From DASZXJ01 sp035545895 (GTDB lineage: Bacteria; Planctomycetota; Phycisphaerae; Tepidisphaerales; Tepidisphaeraceae), in NCBI GenBank assembly GCA_035545895.1, contig DASZXJ010000027.1, positions 1-52,453 of the forward strand: 52,453 bases of DNA, read 5' to 3'. The notes beneath the pieces were generated by a model. It saw nothing but the letters and a program-made list of their open reading frames with translations. It was not told the DNA's origin and did no database searches. Below are positions 41,568-49,470 of this stretch, one piece after another (the stretch's first letter is position 1; each line of letters begins with the position of its first letter). Both the position numbers and the translations under genes were made by a program.

Positions 41568-42173
41568 ATGTTTATGAGCTATCCAGAAACATGCTCCGAT
41601 TGCACCAAGCCCCTTCCTGCGAACAAGCCGGCGCGTTGCCCCGATTGTCACGAATGGATATTAGGCGAACAACCTACATTGTATGAGGAATGTTTCCGCA
41701 AGGAATTTACCGTTCGCTATCTTTTATACGGGGCTGTTGGTTGTTTTCGCGAAGCAAGCCCCGACGATGAGAACATCAACATCGATGCAAAAGATATCTT
41801 AAATCCGACTGCGATTTCGGCTTGGGGTGACAACACCCGTCGATGGCTCGCGGCAATGGTGGATGAAGTCCAGGCACGCATTGAGAGGGTTAACGAAGAT
41901 ACGGAAGAACGGCGGGAACTCATACTGTTTCGAGCATATCTGAAATTCCTACGAAGCCTTGCCAATCCCAGGAACAATGACGCAGAAAATCGCAAGTTAA
42001 TCATCAGCGAACTGTCGCGTTGGCTTCCAGATTGCCAGAAGCCGCAAGATCATGAATTCCTCGAAAAGGAAATCGCGGTTGTGCAGGCGGTCTCAGACAG
42101 GAAGGGTTGCTTGCCGGTTCTCCTCCTTCTTATAGCGGTCGGAGGCGTCGCAATCGCGATCACTGCGTTCTAA
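41568..42173 (+). CDS. Zinc-ribbon protein with a C-terminal membrane anchor
   Basis: This is a 201-residue protein. The first 30 residues form a zinc ribbon (CSDCTKPLPANKPARCPDCHEW). A helical middle (about 50-175) follows, and a single C-terminal membrane helix (VLLLLIAVGGVAIAITAF) makes it tail-anchored. ATG 41574 is an alternative start. It is the last gene of the operon and converges on the ASCH gene. The role is unknown; the topology suits a membrane-tethered adaptor. Confidence 0.65.
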   Translation: MFMSYPETCSDCTKPLPANKPARCPDCHEWILGEQPTLYEECFRKEFTVRYLLYGAVGCFREASPDDENINIDAKDILNPTAISAWGDNTRRWLAAMVDEVQARIERVNEDTEERRELILFRAYLKFLRSLANPRNNDAENRKLIISELSRWLPDCQKPQDHEFLEKEIAVVQAVSDRKGCLPVLLLLIAVGGVAIAITAF

Positions 42174-42189
42174 TCCTGACGACGATACT

Positions 42190-42579
42190 TTAGAACGGCT
42201 TGAACCACACAGGCTGTGGGTGGCCTTTAGGTTTGCGGAGGCGCTCAAGACGTTCGACACCGCCCAGGTGCCATTCGTAGAAGTCCTCTCCTTCGGTCAC
42301 TTTCTCGATGACCGCCGATCCGACGATCGCGCCGGTCGGAAGTTCGCCAAGGATCAAATGCTTGGCAAGTTCGAGCATCCATAGAGATGGGCCGCCCTTC
42401 GGCATTGAAAGATCGCGCGACCAGATTTTGCTGTCCCCCGCGCCGGTCCATTTCTTGCCGGCAGCGTAGATATAGAAGCGTTCCCCGATGATCTTCGTCG
42501 GGCGCGAGCGGTACTCTATCGTCTTAATCCCGCGCAGGATCAACTCGGCATACGGTTGGCGGATGGATAGCGCTCGCAT
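42190..42579 (-). CDS. ASCH domain protein
   Basis: This is a 129-residue protein of the ASCH (PUA-like) fold, expected to bind RNA or modified nucleotides. The opening MRALSIRQPYAELILRGIKTIEYRSR is diagnostic, followed by ERFYIYAA and GAIVGSAVIEKV. The length is normal for a stand-alone member. A broken relative with the same opening lies at 49471-49545 on the same strand. The 21-bp repeat array begins 39 bases upstream of its start. Confidence 0.85.
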   Translation of the reverse strand: MRALSIRQPYAELILRGIKTIEYRSRPTKIIGERFYIYAAGKKWTGAGDSKIWSRDLSMPKGGPSLWMLELAKHLILGELPTGAIVGSAVIEKVTEGEDFYEWHLGGVERLERLRKPKGHPQPVWFKPF

Positions 42580-42618
42580 CGGTTCAATTATCGACGATTT
42601 ACAGGTTGCGGGTTAGCA

Positions 42619-42912
42619 CGCCTGAGCATTCGGCTCAAAAGCACGCGCTTTTGGTCCAGACGCCCGCGCTTTCAGTTCAAACACTTGCGCTTTCAATTCG
42701 ATCACGCGCGCTTACGACTCGATGGCGCGCGTTTTCAATTCAAACGCGCGCGATTTTGATTCGACAACACGCGCTTTGGACCCGAATCCTCGCGCGTTTA
42801 TTTCAGAAGCGCGCGCTTTCAAGTCAAACCCACGCGCGTTCGGTTCAAACCAGCGCGCTTTTGGGTCCGATTAGCGCGATTGTTTTGGTTATCCCGCTTT
42901 TTTGAGCCCGAA
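42619..42912. repeat. Fourteen 21-bp imperfect tandem repeats
   Basis: The 294 bases divide exactly into fourteen 21-bp units with core CGCGCTTTCAATTCAAAC (plus strand). Divergence between units is high at some positions, but CGCGC and TTCAA recur. Because 21 is a multiple of three, every frame is periodic. Plus-strand translation gives heptads such as ALSVQTL and AFSIQTR without stops. One minus frame gives FELKARA-like heptads broken by a few stops. No gene start fits either. Possible roles are protein-binding iterons or a low-complexity coding relic. Confidence 0.85.
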
Positions 42913-43069
42913 TAACCGGGATTTCATCAACTTTTTTCGGATTCTCCTCAAGTCGCTCAATCAATCGCCGAATTTCTTTTCCGTGCCTTGGTGGTAGATG
43001 CTTGCGATTTTGTGCAGGCGATGCCTTCACTCGCAGGCGCTCATCGGGGCGGCTCTTGTTCACGCGCAC
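42845..43069 (-). CDS. Doubtful small protein running into the repeat array
   Basis: The frame encodes 74 residues. The first 55 are basic and helical and could be real (HGKEIRRLIERLEENPKKVDEIPV). The last 20 are encoded by the outer repeat units. It could be a decayed gene whose 3-prime end met the array. There is no ribosome site or partner gene to support it. Confidence 0.25.
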   Translation of the reverse strand: MRVNKSRPDERLRVKASPAQNRKHLPPRHGKEIRRLIERLEENPKKVDEIPVIRAQKSGITKTIALIGPKSALV

Positions 43070-43097
43070 TCCAACGCGCGTGACGAAGGGAACTCCG

Positions 43098-43784
43098 ATG
43101 GATCGCAGCTTTTTCTACGGGACCGATGCCGAGATTGCTTCCGGCTCGGCGAACTTTTCGACGAAGATATCGGCGACGCCGACCGCCTACGGGTTGACGG
43201 CCGCGCAGGCGACCGCGTATGCGGCGGTGAACACCGCTTATCAGACCGCGTACACGACCGCGATCACGCCGGCGACGCGCACCAAGGGCGCGGTCGCGGC
43301 GAAGAACGACGCGAAGGATGCGCTGCGGGAGATGGCTTCCGATCTGGCGAAGATCATCGACGGCACGCCGACCGTGACGGATCAGCAGAAGATTGACTTG
43401 GGATTGGCGATTCGCAAGACGCCGTCGCCGAATCCTGCGCCGACGGATCGGCCTGGCGTGGATTTGATCTCGGTCGTGACCCGCACCGTCACGGTTCACA
43501 TTCACGACAGCGCGAGTTCGAGCAAGCGCGGCAAGCCGGACGGCGCGGTCGCGGCGTGGGTGTATAGCTACGTCGGCACGAGCTATCCGACTGATCCGAC
43601 CGAGTGGGATTTCCAGGGCGCGACGACGCGGAGCACGCACGAAATCGTCTTCCCCGACAGCGTGGCCAACGGGGCGCAGGTGTGGATTTGCGCCGCGTGG
43701 ATCAACGCGAAGCAGGAAGCCGGCCCGGTGAGCGTGCCGATCACGACCAACGTGCAAGGCGGCGGCATGGCGCAGGCGGCGTGA
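43098..43784 (+). CDS. Conserved planctomycete-type hypothetical protein
   Basis: This is a 228-residue protein. The N-terminal half is helical (FFYGTDAEIASGSANFSTKI, YGLTAAQATAYAAVNTAYQTAY, ALREMASDLAKIIDGTPTVTDQQK). The C-terminal half looks like a fibronectin-type beta sandwich with VTVHIHDSAS, VYSYVG and GAQVWICAAWIN. From memory, proteins with this exact layout recur in planctomycetes and related soil bacteria; their role is unknown. ATG 43098 is chosen because the preceding 32 residues are arginine-rich and unlike the family. Confidence 0.75.
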   Translation: MDRSFFYGTDAEIASGSANFSTKISATPTAYGLTAAQATAYAAVNTAYQTAYTTAITPATRTKGAVAAKNDAKDALREMASDLAKIIDGTPTVTDQQKIDLGLAIRKTPSPNPAPTDRPGVDLISVVTRTVTVHIHDSASSSKRGKPDGAVAAWVYSYVGTSYPTDPTEWDFQGATTRSTHEIVFPDSVANGAQVWICAAWINAKQEAGPVSVPITTNVQGGGMAQAA

Positions 43785-44174
43785 TTACTTCCAGAGCGTT
43801 GGCACGGGATACCTGGCGATCGTCTCATCGCCGGTGACGATCGTCAGGTTCTCGTGAATCGCCTGGGCGATAAGCAAGCGGTCGAAGGGATCGCGGTGAT
43901 GATCGGGTAATCGAGAAAGCGCGTCGATGTGATCGAGCGTGATGGGAAGCAGTTGGACAGTGCCGGTGTCCATCTCGCGCAAAACAATATCGCGAATCGG
44001 TTTGCCCAAATCGAACTTCCGAAGGCTCGATTTGATCTGAAGTTCCCAGGGTGTGACCAGGCTAAGATAGCGCGTGTTGGCCGGATCGACAATGGCGGCG
44101 CGGGCACTCGGAGACAAGCGTTCGGGCTGCTGGACGACAAAGACGAATACGTTGCTGTCGAGCAGCAGATTCAC
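43785..44174 (-). CDS. PIN-domain (VapC-type) toxin
   Basis: This is a 129-residue PIN ribonuclease. Acidic active-site residues are visible in LLLDSNVFVFV (Asp near 6), ELQIKSSLRKFDLG (Glu in the helix), RDPFDRLLIAQA (Asp) and VTGDETIARY (Asp). The start is GTG 44174; it overlaps the antitoxin stop as GTGA and no ATG is near. VapC-type toxins cleave tRNA or rRNA. Its antitoxin is encoded directly upstream. Confidence 0.9.
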   Translation of the reverse strand: MNLLLDSNVFVFVVQQPERLSPSARAAIVDPANTRYLSLVTPWELQIKSSLRKFDLGKPIRDIVLREMDTGTVQLLPITLDHIDALSRLPDHHRDPFDRLLIAQAIHENLTIVTGDETIARYPVPTLWK

Positions 44175-44389
44175 TTGTTCTCCTCGAAGCCCCAGATGTC
44201 ATCCGGAAGCGGCGATTCCCAGTCGGGCGCAAAATTCGTGATGGAGCCGGGCTGTTTGCCCAGCTCGATCTTGGCGGGAGCCGGCTCAATCGGCTCGATG
44301 CTGAGGCGAACCTTCTGGTTCGCGGGCAAATCAAGCGGCTCGTCGGGCACGAGCACCTTGCCGTCGTAATGGGCCTTGAGGGCAATCAT
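44171..44389 (-). CDS. DUF104/AF2212-type antitoxin
   Basis: This is a 72-residue protein with MIALKAHYDGKVLVPDEPLDLPANQKVRLSIEP, the beta-rich opening of the AF2212-like (DUF104) antitoxin family, and an acidic tail that should wrap the PIN toxin. ATG 44389 gives the family size; a longer frame to 44629 is unlikely. It is coupled to the toxin by a 4-base overlap and is divergent from the GNAT gene. Confidence 0.83.
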   Translation of the reverse strand: MIALKAHYDGKVLVPDEPLDLPANQKVRLSIEPIEPAPAKIELGKQPGSITNFAPDWESPLPDDIWGFEENK

Positions 44390-44414
44390 GAGTGAAATGA
44401 TACCACATTCCGCG

Positions 44415-45404
44415 ATGAATTCACCAGCGATCGCGCTGCCCCTGCCGAGCATCAATATCATCATTCGTCCGGGCGTGATGAGTGATGTGCCGTTTCTGGA
44501 TTCGTTGCAGAAGCTGCATACGAAGCAGGTCGGCTGGATGCCGACGGCGACATTTGAGGGAAAGATCAAGCTTGGGCATGTGCTGATTGCGGAGTTAAAC
44601 GGCGAAGCGGTTGGATACTTGATTGGCAACGATCAGTATTTCAAGCGGGATGATGTTGGGATCATCTATCAGTTGAATGTATCGCCGGGGAAACAGCGCG
44701 GGTTTGTCGGCGCATCGCTGCTCAAGGCGCAGTTCGAGCGTAGTGCATGGGGCTGCAAGCTGTATTGCTGCTGGTGCGCGCAGGACATCGCGGCCAATCG
44801 CTTCTGGGAAGCGATGGGGTTTGTCGCGCTGGCATACCGCGCCGGATCGGAAAAGAAATCGCGCGTGCATATCTTCTGGCAGAAGCGGATTCGAGCGGGC
44901 GACACGAACACGCCGTGGTGGTTTCCAAGCAAGACGGCGGGCGGGTCGATCCGCGAGGATCGGCTCGTGTTGCCGATCCCGCCGGGAACGCATTGGAGCG
45001 ATGCGAAGCCGCTGATCTTGCCCGGGCGCGAAGATTCCAACGCGTTGCCTGAGCCGAAAGGCGCGCGCGCCAAGAAAGCGAAGCCCATCGAGAAGCCCAA
45101 AGCCATGAGGCGGAATGGGCTGATGTTCGACATTCCCAGGCAAGGCGAGCCGCTGCCGGAAGAAAAGGCGAAGAAAGAGCCGAAGCAGAAAGTCGAGCGG
45201 GTGAAACGTGCTTGCGATCCCCGGCTGATATCGGCGGCACGGGAGTTGCGCGATCGTTGGTTGGAGCAAGTCAATCGTGATCCTGCGGCGCTGTCGCCGC
45301 AGGGGAAGTATGAAGTGAGCCGTGCGCTGGAAGAGAAGGAATCAATCGCAGCTGACACAGTTGCCAGGATTGTTCCCGCACTTCCCGCGCCGATTGCGGC
45401 GTAG
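44415..45404 (+). CDS. GNAT acetyltransferase with a basic C-terminal extension
   Basis: This protein has 329 residues. Residues 10-150 form a GNAT domain, with NIIIRPGVMSDVPFLDSLQ, VLIAELNGEAVGYLIG, IIYQLNVSPGKQRGFVGASLL (acetyl-CoA loop, with Q/R-G-x-G-like spacing altered to KQRGFVG) and NRFWEAMGF. The rest is a proline- and lysine-rich linker (about 190-270) and a helical end. Starts at 44376, 44397 and 44415 are possible; I use 44415, just before the domain. The substrate is unknown. Confidence 0.78.
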   Translation: MNSPAIALPLPSINIIIRPGVMSDVPFLDSLQKLHTKQVGWMPTATFEGKIKLGHVLIAELNGEAVGYLIGNDQYFKRDDVGIIYQLNVSPGKQRGFVGASLLKAQFERSAWGCKLYCCWCAQDIAANRFWEAMGFVALAYRAGSEKKSRVHIFWQKRIRAGDTNTPWWFPSKTAGGSIREDRLVLPIPPGTHWSDAKPLILPGREDSNALPEPKGARAKKAKPIEKPKAMRRNGLMFDIPRQGEPLPEEKAKKEPKQKVERVKRACDPRLISAARELRDRWLEQVNRDPAALSPQGKYEVSRALEEKESIAADTVARIVPALPAPIAA

Positions 45405-45806
45405 TGGGTTGTAGCGCAGACCGAGCCACGGTAATCTCCTCGCCGTTGGCGCATCGCAAGGTGCGATGGCCCTACCCGAAAGGAGGCTCCTCTTGCAGAA
45501 GCTTTTGTCGGGTCGGCAAAACCTCCCTTATCGTCCCATGAGGACCATGCTCGATTGCTGTCGGCACTGACCGACCTACAGGAGGATAACCACAGTCGCG
45601 CCGGCCAACCACTTGCTGGCAGGAGCAAGCAGCGACATTGAGATGTGGCGAAGCAGAGCAACCGGGAGCACGGCGACCTGCATCGCGTGCTCCTGTTTTT
45701 TTGTAGAGGCATGTCGGCGCCATTCCATTTCCCACCTTCCCGGAAATCGCACTTATCGACCTATGCGGTCGATGCGCCATGCGGCGCGGTCCGAACGGTC
45801 TTCGAC
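45405..45806. other. Intergenic stretch after the GNAT gene
   Basis: I see no convincing gene in these 400 bases; the short frames lack ribosome sites and protein-like composition. The only clear signal is the hairpin terminator at 45665-45702. The stretch ends where the truncated DUF932 gene stops, so it may contain the deletion junction. Confidence 0.5.
45665..45702 (+). terminator. Hairpin terminator
   Basis: GGAGCACG (45665-45672) pairs with CGTGCTCC (45686-45693), followed by TGTTTTTTT. It lies 260 bases after the GNAT stop, so it may end that transcript or an unseen small RNA. Confidence 0.65.
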
Positions 45807-46226
45807 CTAAGGCGCCCCGGCCCGGTATTCCTTGGGAATCCGCGCCATCATCCATACGCGCTTGCCGCCATGCAGACTGCCCGCCGTCTCGTACATGGCG
45901 AGTTTGTCGCCGACCAGCGCATCCATGAAGTCGAACGCCTCGCGGTTCTGAAAAACGCGATAGCGCCGTCCGACCACGCCCAACACGGCTTTAGTGTCGG
46001 TGCGGACATTCGCCACCACGTCGGGGATATCCGCCCCCGCGCCCAAGTTGTCCGGGCCGAAAGCCCGGACGGGCCATTGCGCAACATTCCAATCCAGCCC
46101 GGCGAGGCCGATAGCTTGGGCGCTGGTGGTCGCCTGCTCGATCACTGTGCCCAAGCGATGCCAAGCTGGTTCGCCGGTCACGAATACTGCCGCTTTGCCC
46201 GTCGTCTGGTCGATCTCGTGTGCCAT
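45807..46226 (-). pseudogene. Truncated DUF932 (phage/plasmid-like) protein
   Basis: This is 139 residues of a protein family usually over 300 long. The N-terminus is intact: MAHEIDQTTGKAAVFVTGEPAWHRLGTVI, then LAGLDWNVAQWPVRA and VGRRYRVFQNREAFDFMDALVG. It stops soon after GKRVWMMARIPKEY, where the family continues. ATG 46226 has GGAGG upstream. DUF932 proteins occur on plasmids, phages and integrated elements. The loss of the C-terminal half points to a deletion at about 45.8 kb. Confidence 0.8.
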
Positions 46227-46313
46227 GAGACACCTCCCGAAAAGGGTGAAAACCTCGCGGAGGGAAAGCCCTCGCGCTGACCGGGATGGCGTCGGCCCAA
46301 AGCCCACGCAATT

Positions 46314-46360
46314 TTTTTCCAACCCGGCCTTCGTCAGAAGGTCTGGCCGGGTTGGAAAAA
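46314..46360. terminator. Strong bidirectional hairpin
   Basis: A perfect 16-bp stem pairs TTTTTCCAACCCGGCC (46314-46329) with GGCCGGGTTGGAAAAA (46345-46360) around a 15-base loop. With T-runs on both strands it can terminate from either side. It lies upstream of the DUF932 fragment. Confidence 0.7.
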
Positions 46361-46550
46361 CATAAGATCCTCCCGCTGGCGACGGGAACGCGAATGCAGC
46401 GGACGAAGGGCATGCCACGCGCAGGCCCGGAGGGGGAATCCGGCGCTATCGCATTGCAACACCACCGCCGAGTTCCCCTGAGGAGCCGAGCATGGCAAGG
46501 CCGTACCCGGCCGGTGACCTTTCGAGAGCGCAGGGAGCTAGACGTGCCGC

Positions 46551-46602
46551 GTAGGCCCGCTGCTTTCCGCCGCGTGCGGCCTTTCAAATCCAGCGGGCCT
46601 AC
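46551..46602. repeat. 12-bp inverted repeat before the recombinase module
   Basis: GTAGGCCCGCTG (46551-46562) pairs perfectly with CAGCGGGCCTAC (46591-46602), with an inner CCGC/GCGG pair. It ends ten bases before the DUF5372 start. It may be a regulatory stem or part of the element end. Confidence 0.55.
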
Positions 46603-46611
46603 CTTCCCCGA

Positions 46612-46941
46612 ATGGTCCCGGCGCCATCCTTATCGTTTGTGCCAACTGCACATCGACTCAACAAACCTTCGGGATGGATCACGATCACGCATCCATTCCA
46701 TCCCTGGCATGGTCAGCGATTTGAGATTTGCAAATGCAGAGATATTGCCGGCGTGAGGATGGTCGGATTGATCGATTCCAAAGGTAATACGCAGTTTGTT
46801 CCGCTGGAGTGGACCGATCGCCATCCGCCCATTCCCTGCGAAGCGCTGCACGATCCCAAGCCAATACTCAATGTGCGCTGCCTGTTGAGGCTGGCTCAAT
46901 TGATTGAAACAACATCCTCAAATCGACAAAAGGTGGATTGA
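46612..46941 (+). CDS. DUF5372 family protein
   Basis: This is a 109-residue protein with ITHPFHPWHGQRFEICKCRDIAG, then GNTQFVPLEWTD and a C-terminal LNVRCLLRLAQLIE, the pattern of DUF5372. Members are typically encoded just upstream of large serine recombinases in transposon-like modules and probably assist recombination. The recombinase gene follows 250 bases downstream. Confidence 0.78.
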   Translation: MVPAPSLSFVPTAHRLNKPSGWITITHPFHPWHGQRFEICKCRDIAGVRMVGLIDSKGNTQFVPLEWTDRHPPIPCEALHDPKPILNVRCLLRLAQLIETTSSNRQKVD

Positions 46942-47046
46942 CGTGATAGTGACGATGCAACCAGAATTGCCGGAGCGCGCCGATGCGCGTTGTTGTCCTG
47001 TACATCAGCGGACGAGGATTCACCCCTCCGCATGGAGCGCTTTGGC

Positions 47047-47409
47047 ATGGAGGCCAATCCCCCAGTTCGTTGCTCTCCCACGCCCGACGATATCGAGCAA
47101 ATCGCCCGCATCGTGGCCCACATGCTTCAGACGCTGGCGCAAGACAACAAGATCCACCGGCATTCGCGTTTGCGCGCAATAAAGAAGGTGTCCCATGAAC
47201 AACAAGATTCAGAGCCAGCACTTGAATCTTCCTGCTTACATCTACCTGCGCCAGTCCACGCCGCGGCAACTGCTCCACCATCAGGAAAGCACGCAGCGCC
47301 AGTATGCCTTGCAGGAAAAGGCGAAAGAACTGGGGTGGCTTCCCCATCTCATCCGCGTCCTGGACGGCGACCTCGGTCAGTCAGGCTCCTCGCCGGATGC
47401 GCCCCGTGA
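47047..47409 (+). CDS. Small protein overlapping the recombinase start
   Basis: From ATG 47047 the first 55 residues look protein-like (PTPDDIEQIARIVAHMLQTLAQDNKIHRH). The frame then runs 215 bases into the recombinase gene with arginine/proline-rich residues that look like shadow coding. Modules of this kind often have a small gene between DUF5372 and the recombinase, so the N-terminal part is probably real. Its natural stop may have been lost by a frameshift. ATG 47032 is an alternative. Confidence 0.45.
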   Translation: MEANPPVRCSPTPDDIEQIARIVAHMLQTLAQDNKIHRHSRLRAIKKVSHEQQDSEPALESSCLHLPAPVHAAATAPPSGKHAAPVCLAGKGERTGVASPSHPRPGRRPRSVRLLAGCAP

Positions 47410-49261
47410 GGACTTCAAGACCTTGGTGGCCGATGTTTCCATGGGCAAGGTCGGGGCGATCTTCGCGCTGGAAGCTTCGCGGTTGTCGCGGTGCTGCGCG
47501 GATTGGCATCGCCTGCTGGAACTGGCCACTCTGGGCGGCACATTGATTATCGATGAGGACGGTTGCTATGACCCATCCGACTTCAATGATCAGCTTCTGC
47601 TGGGACTCAAGGGAACGATGTCGCAGGCGGAACTGCACTTCATGCGCGCCCGTTTGCAGGGAGGCCGGTTGAGTAAGGCCCGCAAAGGAGAGTTGCGCAT
47701 TCCGCTGGCAGTGGGCCTCTTCCATGATGAATTGGGCCGGATCGTCCTGGACCCTGACCAGCAGGTGCAGCAGATCGTGCGCCAGTTGTTCGACAGCTTT
47801 CGACAGACCGGCAGCGCCTACGGCGTGGCGCACGACTTCGCCGACAAAAACCTGTTGTTCCCTAAGCGCATTCACGGTGGCGCGTGGGACGGTGAGCTCC
47901 AGTGGGAGCGGCTATCCACCAGCCGGGCGTTGTCGGCTCTCAAGAATCCTGCTTACGCTGGAGTCTATGCGTATGGGCAACGGCGATACATTCGCCGGCC
48001 GGATGCCGATGGAACAATCCACCGCCACACCAGTAAACTGCCCATGGAGTCCTGGGCCGTGAAGATCGACAATCACCATCCGGCGTACATCGATTGGCCG
48101 ACATTCCTGGAGAATCAGGCGATGCTGCGGAAGAACCAGACAGTCAGCGGATCGACGCCGTTGCCCGGCCCGGTACGTGAGGGACGCGGTTTATTGCAGG
48201 GTTTATTGCTGTGCGCACGTTGCGGCAGGCGCCTGGGCGTGCGCTATCACGGCGATGGCGGAGCGCGGTGCAGATACCTGTGCGGCCGTCTTCTGAGCGA
48301 GGGGCTGTCGTCCCGCACATGCATGAGCCTGTCCGCTGACCCGCTGGATCAGGCCGTCAGTCTCCGCGCGATTGAAGCGATGCAGCCGATGCACATTGAA
48401 ATCGCTCTCAAGGCGATCGAGCAGTTCCACCATCAACAGGAGATCACGAATCGCCAATGGCAATTGCGGTTGGAGCGCGCCGGCTACGAGGCGGCGTTGG
48501 CCCAGCGCCGTTATGAGAAGGTGGACCCGGACAATCGATTGGTGGCCGCCACGCTGGAAACGCAATGGAATGAGGCATTGGCGGAGCTGGATCGCCTTCG
48601 CAAGCAGTACGAGGAACAACAGCAGAATGAGGCGGTCACTGCACAGGAACAGGAATCGATTCGCCGCCTGGCTCACGATCTGCCGGCACTCTGGAACGCG
48701 CCCAGCACGCAAGCGCGCGATCGCAAGCGAATCCTGCGGTTGCTCATTAAAGACATCACGGTCGAGAAACTGGAAGATCCGAGGCAAACGGTGCTGCACC
48801 TCCGCTGGCAAGGCGGTGCCTGCGAAGACATTGTTGTTCAGGCGAAGCAGCCATCCGGGAACGGTTTACGCTATCCGACGGACGTGGTTGAGCAGGTGAG
48901 GCAAATGGCCAGCTCGATGCACGATGGGCAGATCGCCGCTGAATTGAATCGCCGGGAGATGCACAGCGCCACCAACAAGCCGTTTACCTCGGAAATGATC
49001 CGTTGGATTCGTCATCGGCATGATGTGCCGGGGCCATCGTTCAAACGTTGCGATGAGCTGACGGTAAGGGAGATGTGCGAGAAGTTCGGCGTCAGTCATC
49101 ATGTCGTCTACTATTGGATCGAGCGCGGAATCGTGTCCGCCCGGCGTGCAACGGCTGGCTCGGCGTGGCTGATCGCTTTGAACGCTGAAAAAGAGCTTGA
49201 ACTTAATCGCCGGTTGGAGCAATCGACCCAAATCCATCGCCGAAACATGCAACCGTCTTAA
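47195..49261 (+). CDS. Large serine recombinase
   Basis: This protein has 688 residues. The resolvase N-terminal domain (about 10-155) has the catalytic serine in YIYLRQSTPRQLL (near 21) and the arginines in ALEASRLSRCCADWHRLL. The recombinase DNA-binding domain (about 165-320), with SALKNPAYAGVYAYG, is followed by a zinc ribbon with GLLLCARCGRRLGVRYHG and a coiled coil (about 410-500). C-terminal helix-turn-helix elements include REMCEKFGVSHHVVYYWIERGIVSARR. The enzyme mobilises its own module. It is full-length and appears intact. Confidence 0.92.
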   Translation: MNNKIQSQHLNLPAYIYLRQSTPRQLLHHQESTQRQYALQEKAKELGWLPHLIRVLDGDLGQSGSSPDAPREDFKTLVADVSMGKVGAIFALEASRLSRCCADWHRLLELATLGGTLIIDEDGCYDPSDFNDQLLLGLKGTMSQAELHFMRARLQGGRLSKARKGELRIPLAVGLFHDELGRIVLDPDQQVQQIVRQLFDSFRQTGSAYGVAHDFADKNLLFPKRIHGGAWDGELQWERLSTSRALSALKNPAYAGVYAYGQRRYIRRPDADGTIHRHTSKLPMESWAVKIDNHHPAYIDWPTFLENQAMLRKNQTVSGSTPLPGPVREGRGLLQGLLLCARCGRRLGVRYHGDGGARCRYLCGRLLSEGLSSRTCMSLSADPLDQAVSLRAIEAMQPMHIEIALKAIEQFHHQQEITNRQWQLRLERAGYEAALAQRRYEKVDPDNRLVAATLETQWNEALAELDRLRKQYEEQQQNEAVTAQEQESIRRLAHDLPALWNAPSTQARDRKRILRLLIKDITVEKLEDPRQTVLHLRWQGGACEDIVVQAKQPSGNGLRYPTDVVEQVRQMASSMHDGQIAAELNRREMHSATNKPFTSEMIRWIRHRHDVPGPSFKRCDELTVREMCEKFGVSHHVVYYWIERGIVSARRATAGSAWLIALNAEKELELNRRLEQSTQIHRRNMQPS

Positions 49262-49352
49262 ACCCGTAGCCATGAGGTGCAAAATGCGGAAACCGTCCTT
49301 ATTGCTTCCGACAGCACACTCAACGGATTTGAGGCCAGGTGAGAGGGTGCGG

Positions 49353-49383
49353 AAGAGGGCCGGGCCTGGAGGCCCTCTTTCCT
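49353..49383 (+). terminator. Terminator of the recombinase gene
   Basis: AAGAGGGCC (49353-49361) pairs with GGCCCTCTT (49371-49379) around a 9-base loop, followed by T and C residues. It lies about 90 bases after the recombinase stop. Confidence 0.65.
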
Positions 49384-49470
49384 GCATTGGCATTTTTGAA
49401 TGAGGAGAGTCTGTGGAAGGCCAAACCGGATCAGCAAGCAGGAGTCGCCTCGCGCACCAGCGCCTCGGCG

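Noticed and set aside
42619..42912. CRISPR array
   Set aside because: Units are 21 bp and contiguous, without unique spacers, the repeats are imperfect, and no cas genes are near.
43041..43757. 238-residue Arg-rich minus-strand frame
   Set aside because: It is a shadow of the conserved plus-strand gene at 43098-43784, with arginine-rich low complexity and no domain.
47195..49261. Long antisense frames inside the recombinase gene
   Set aside because: They mirror the codon pattern of the real gene and have no domain or ribosome site.
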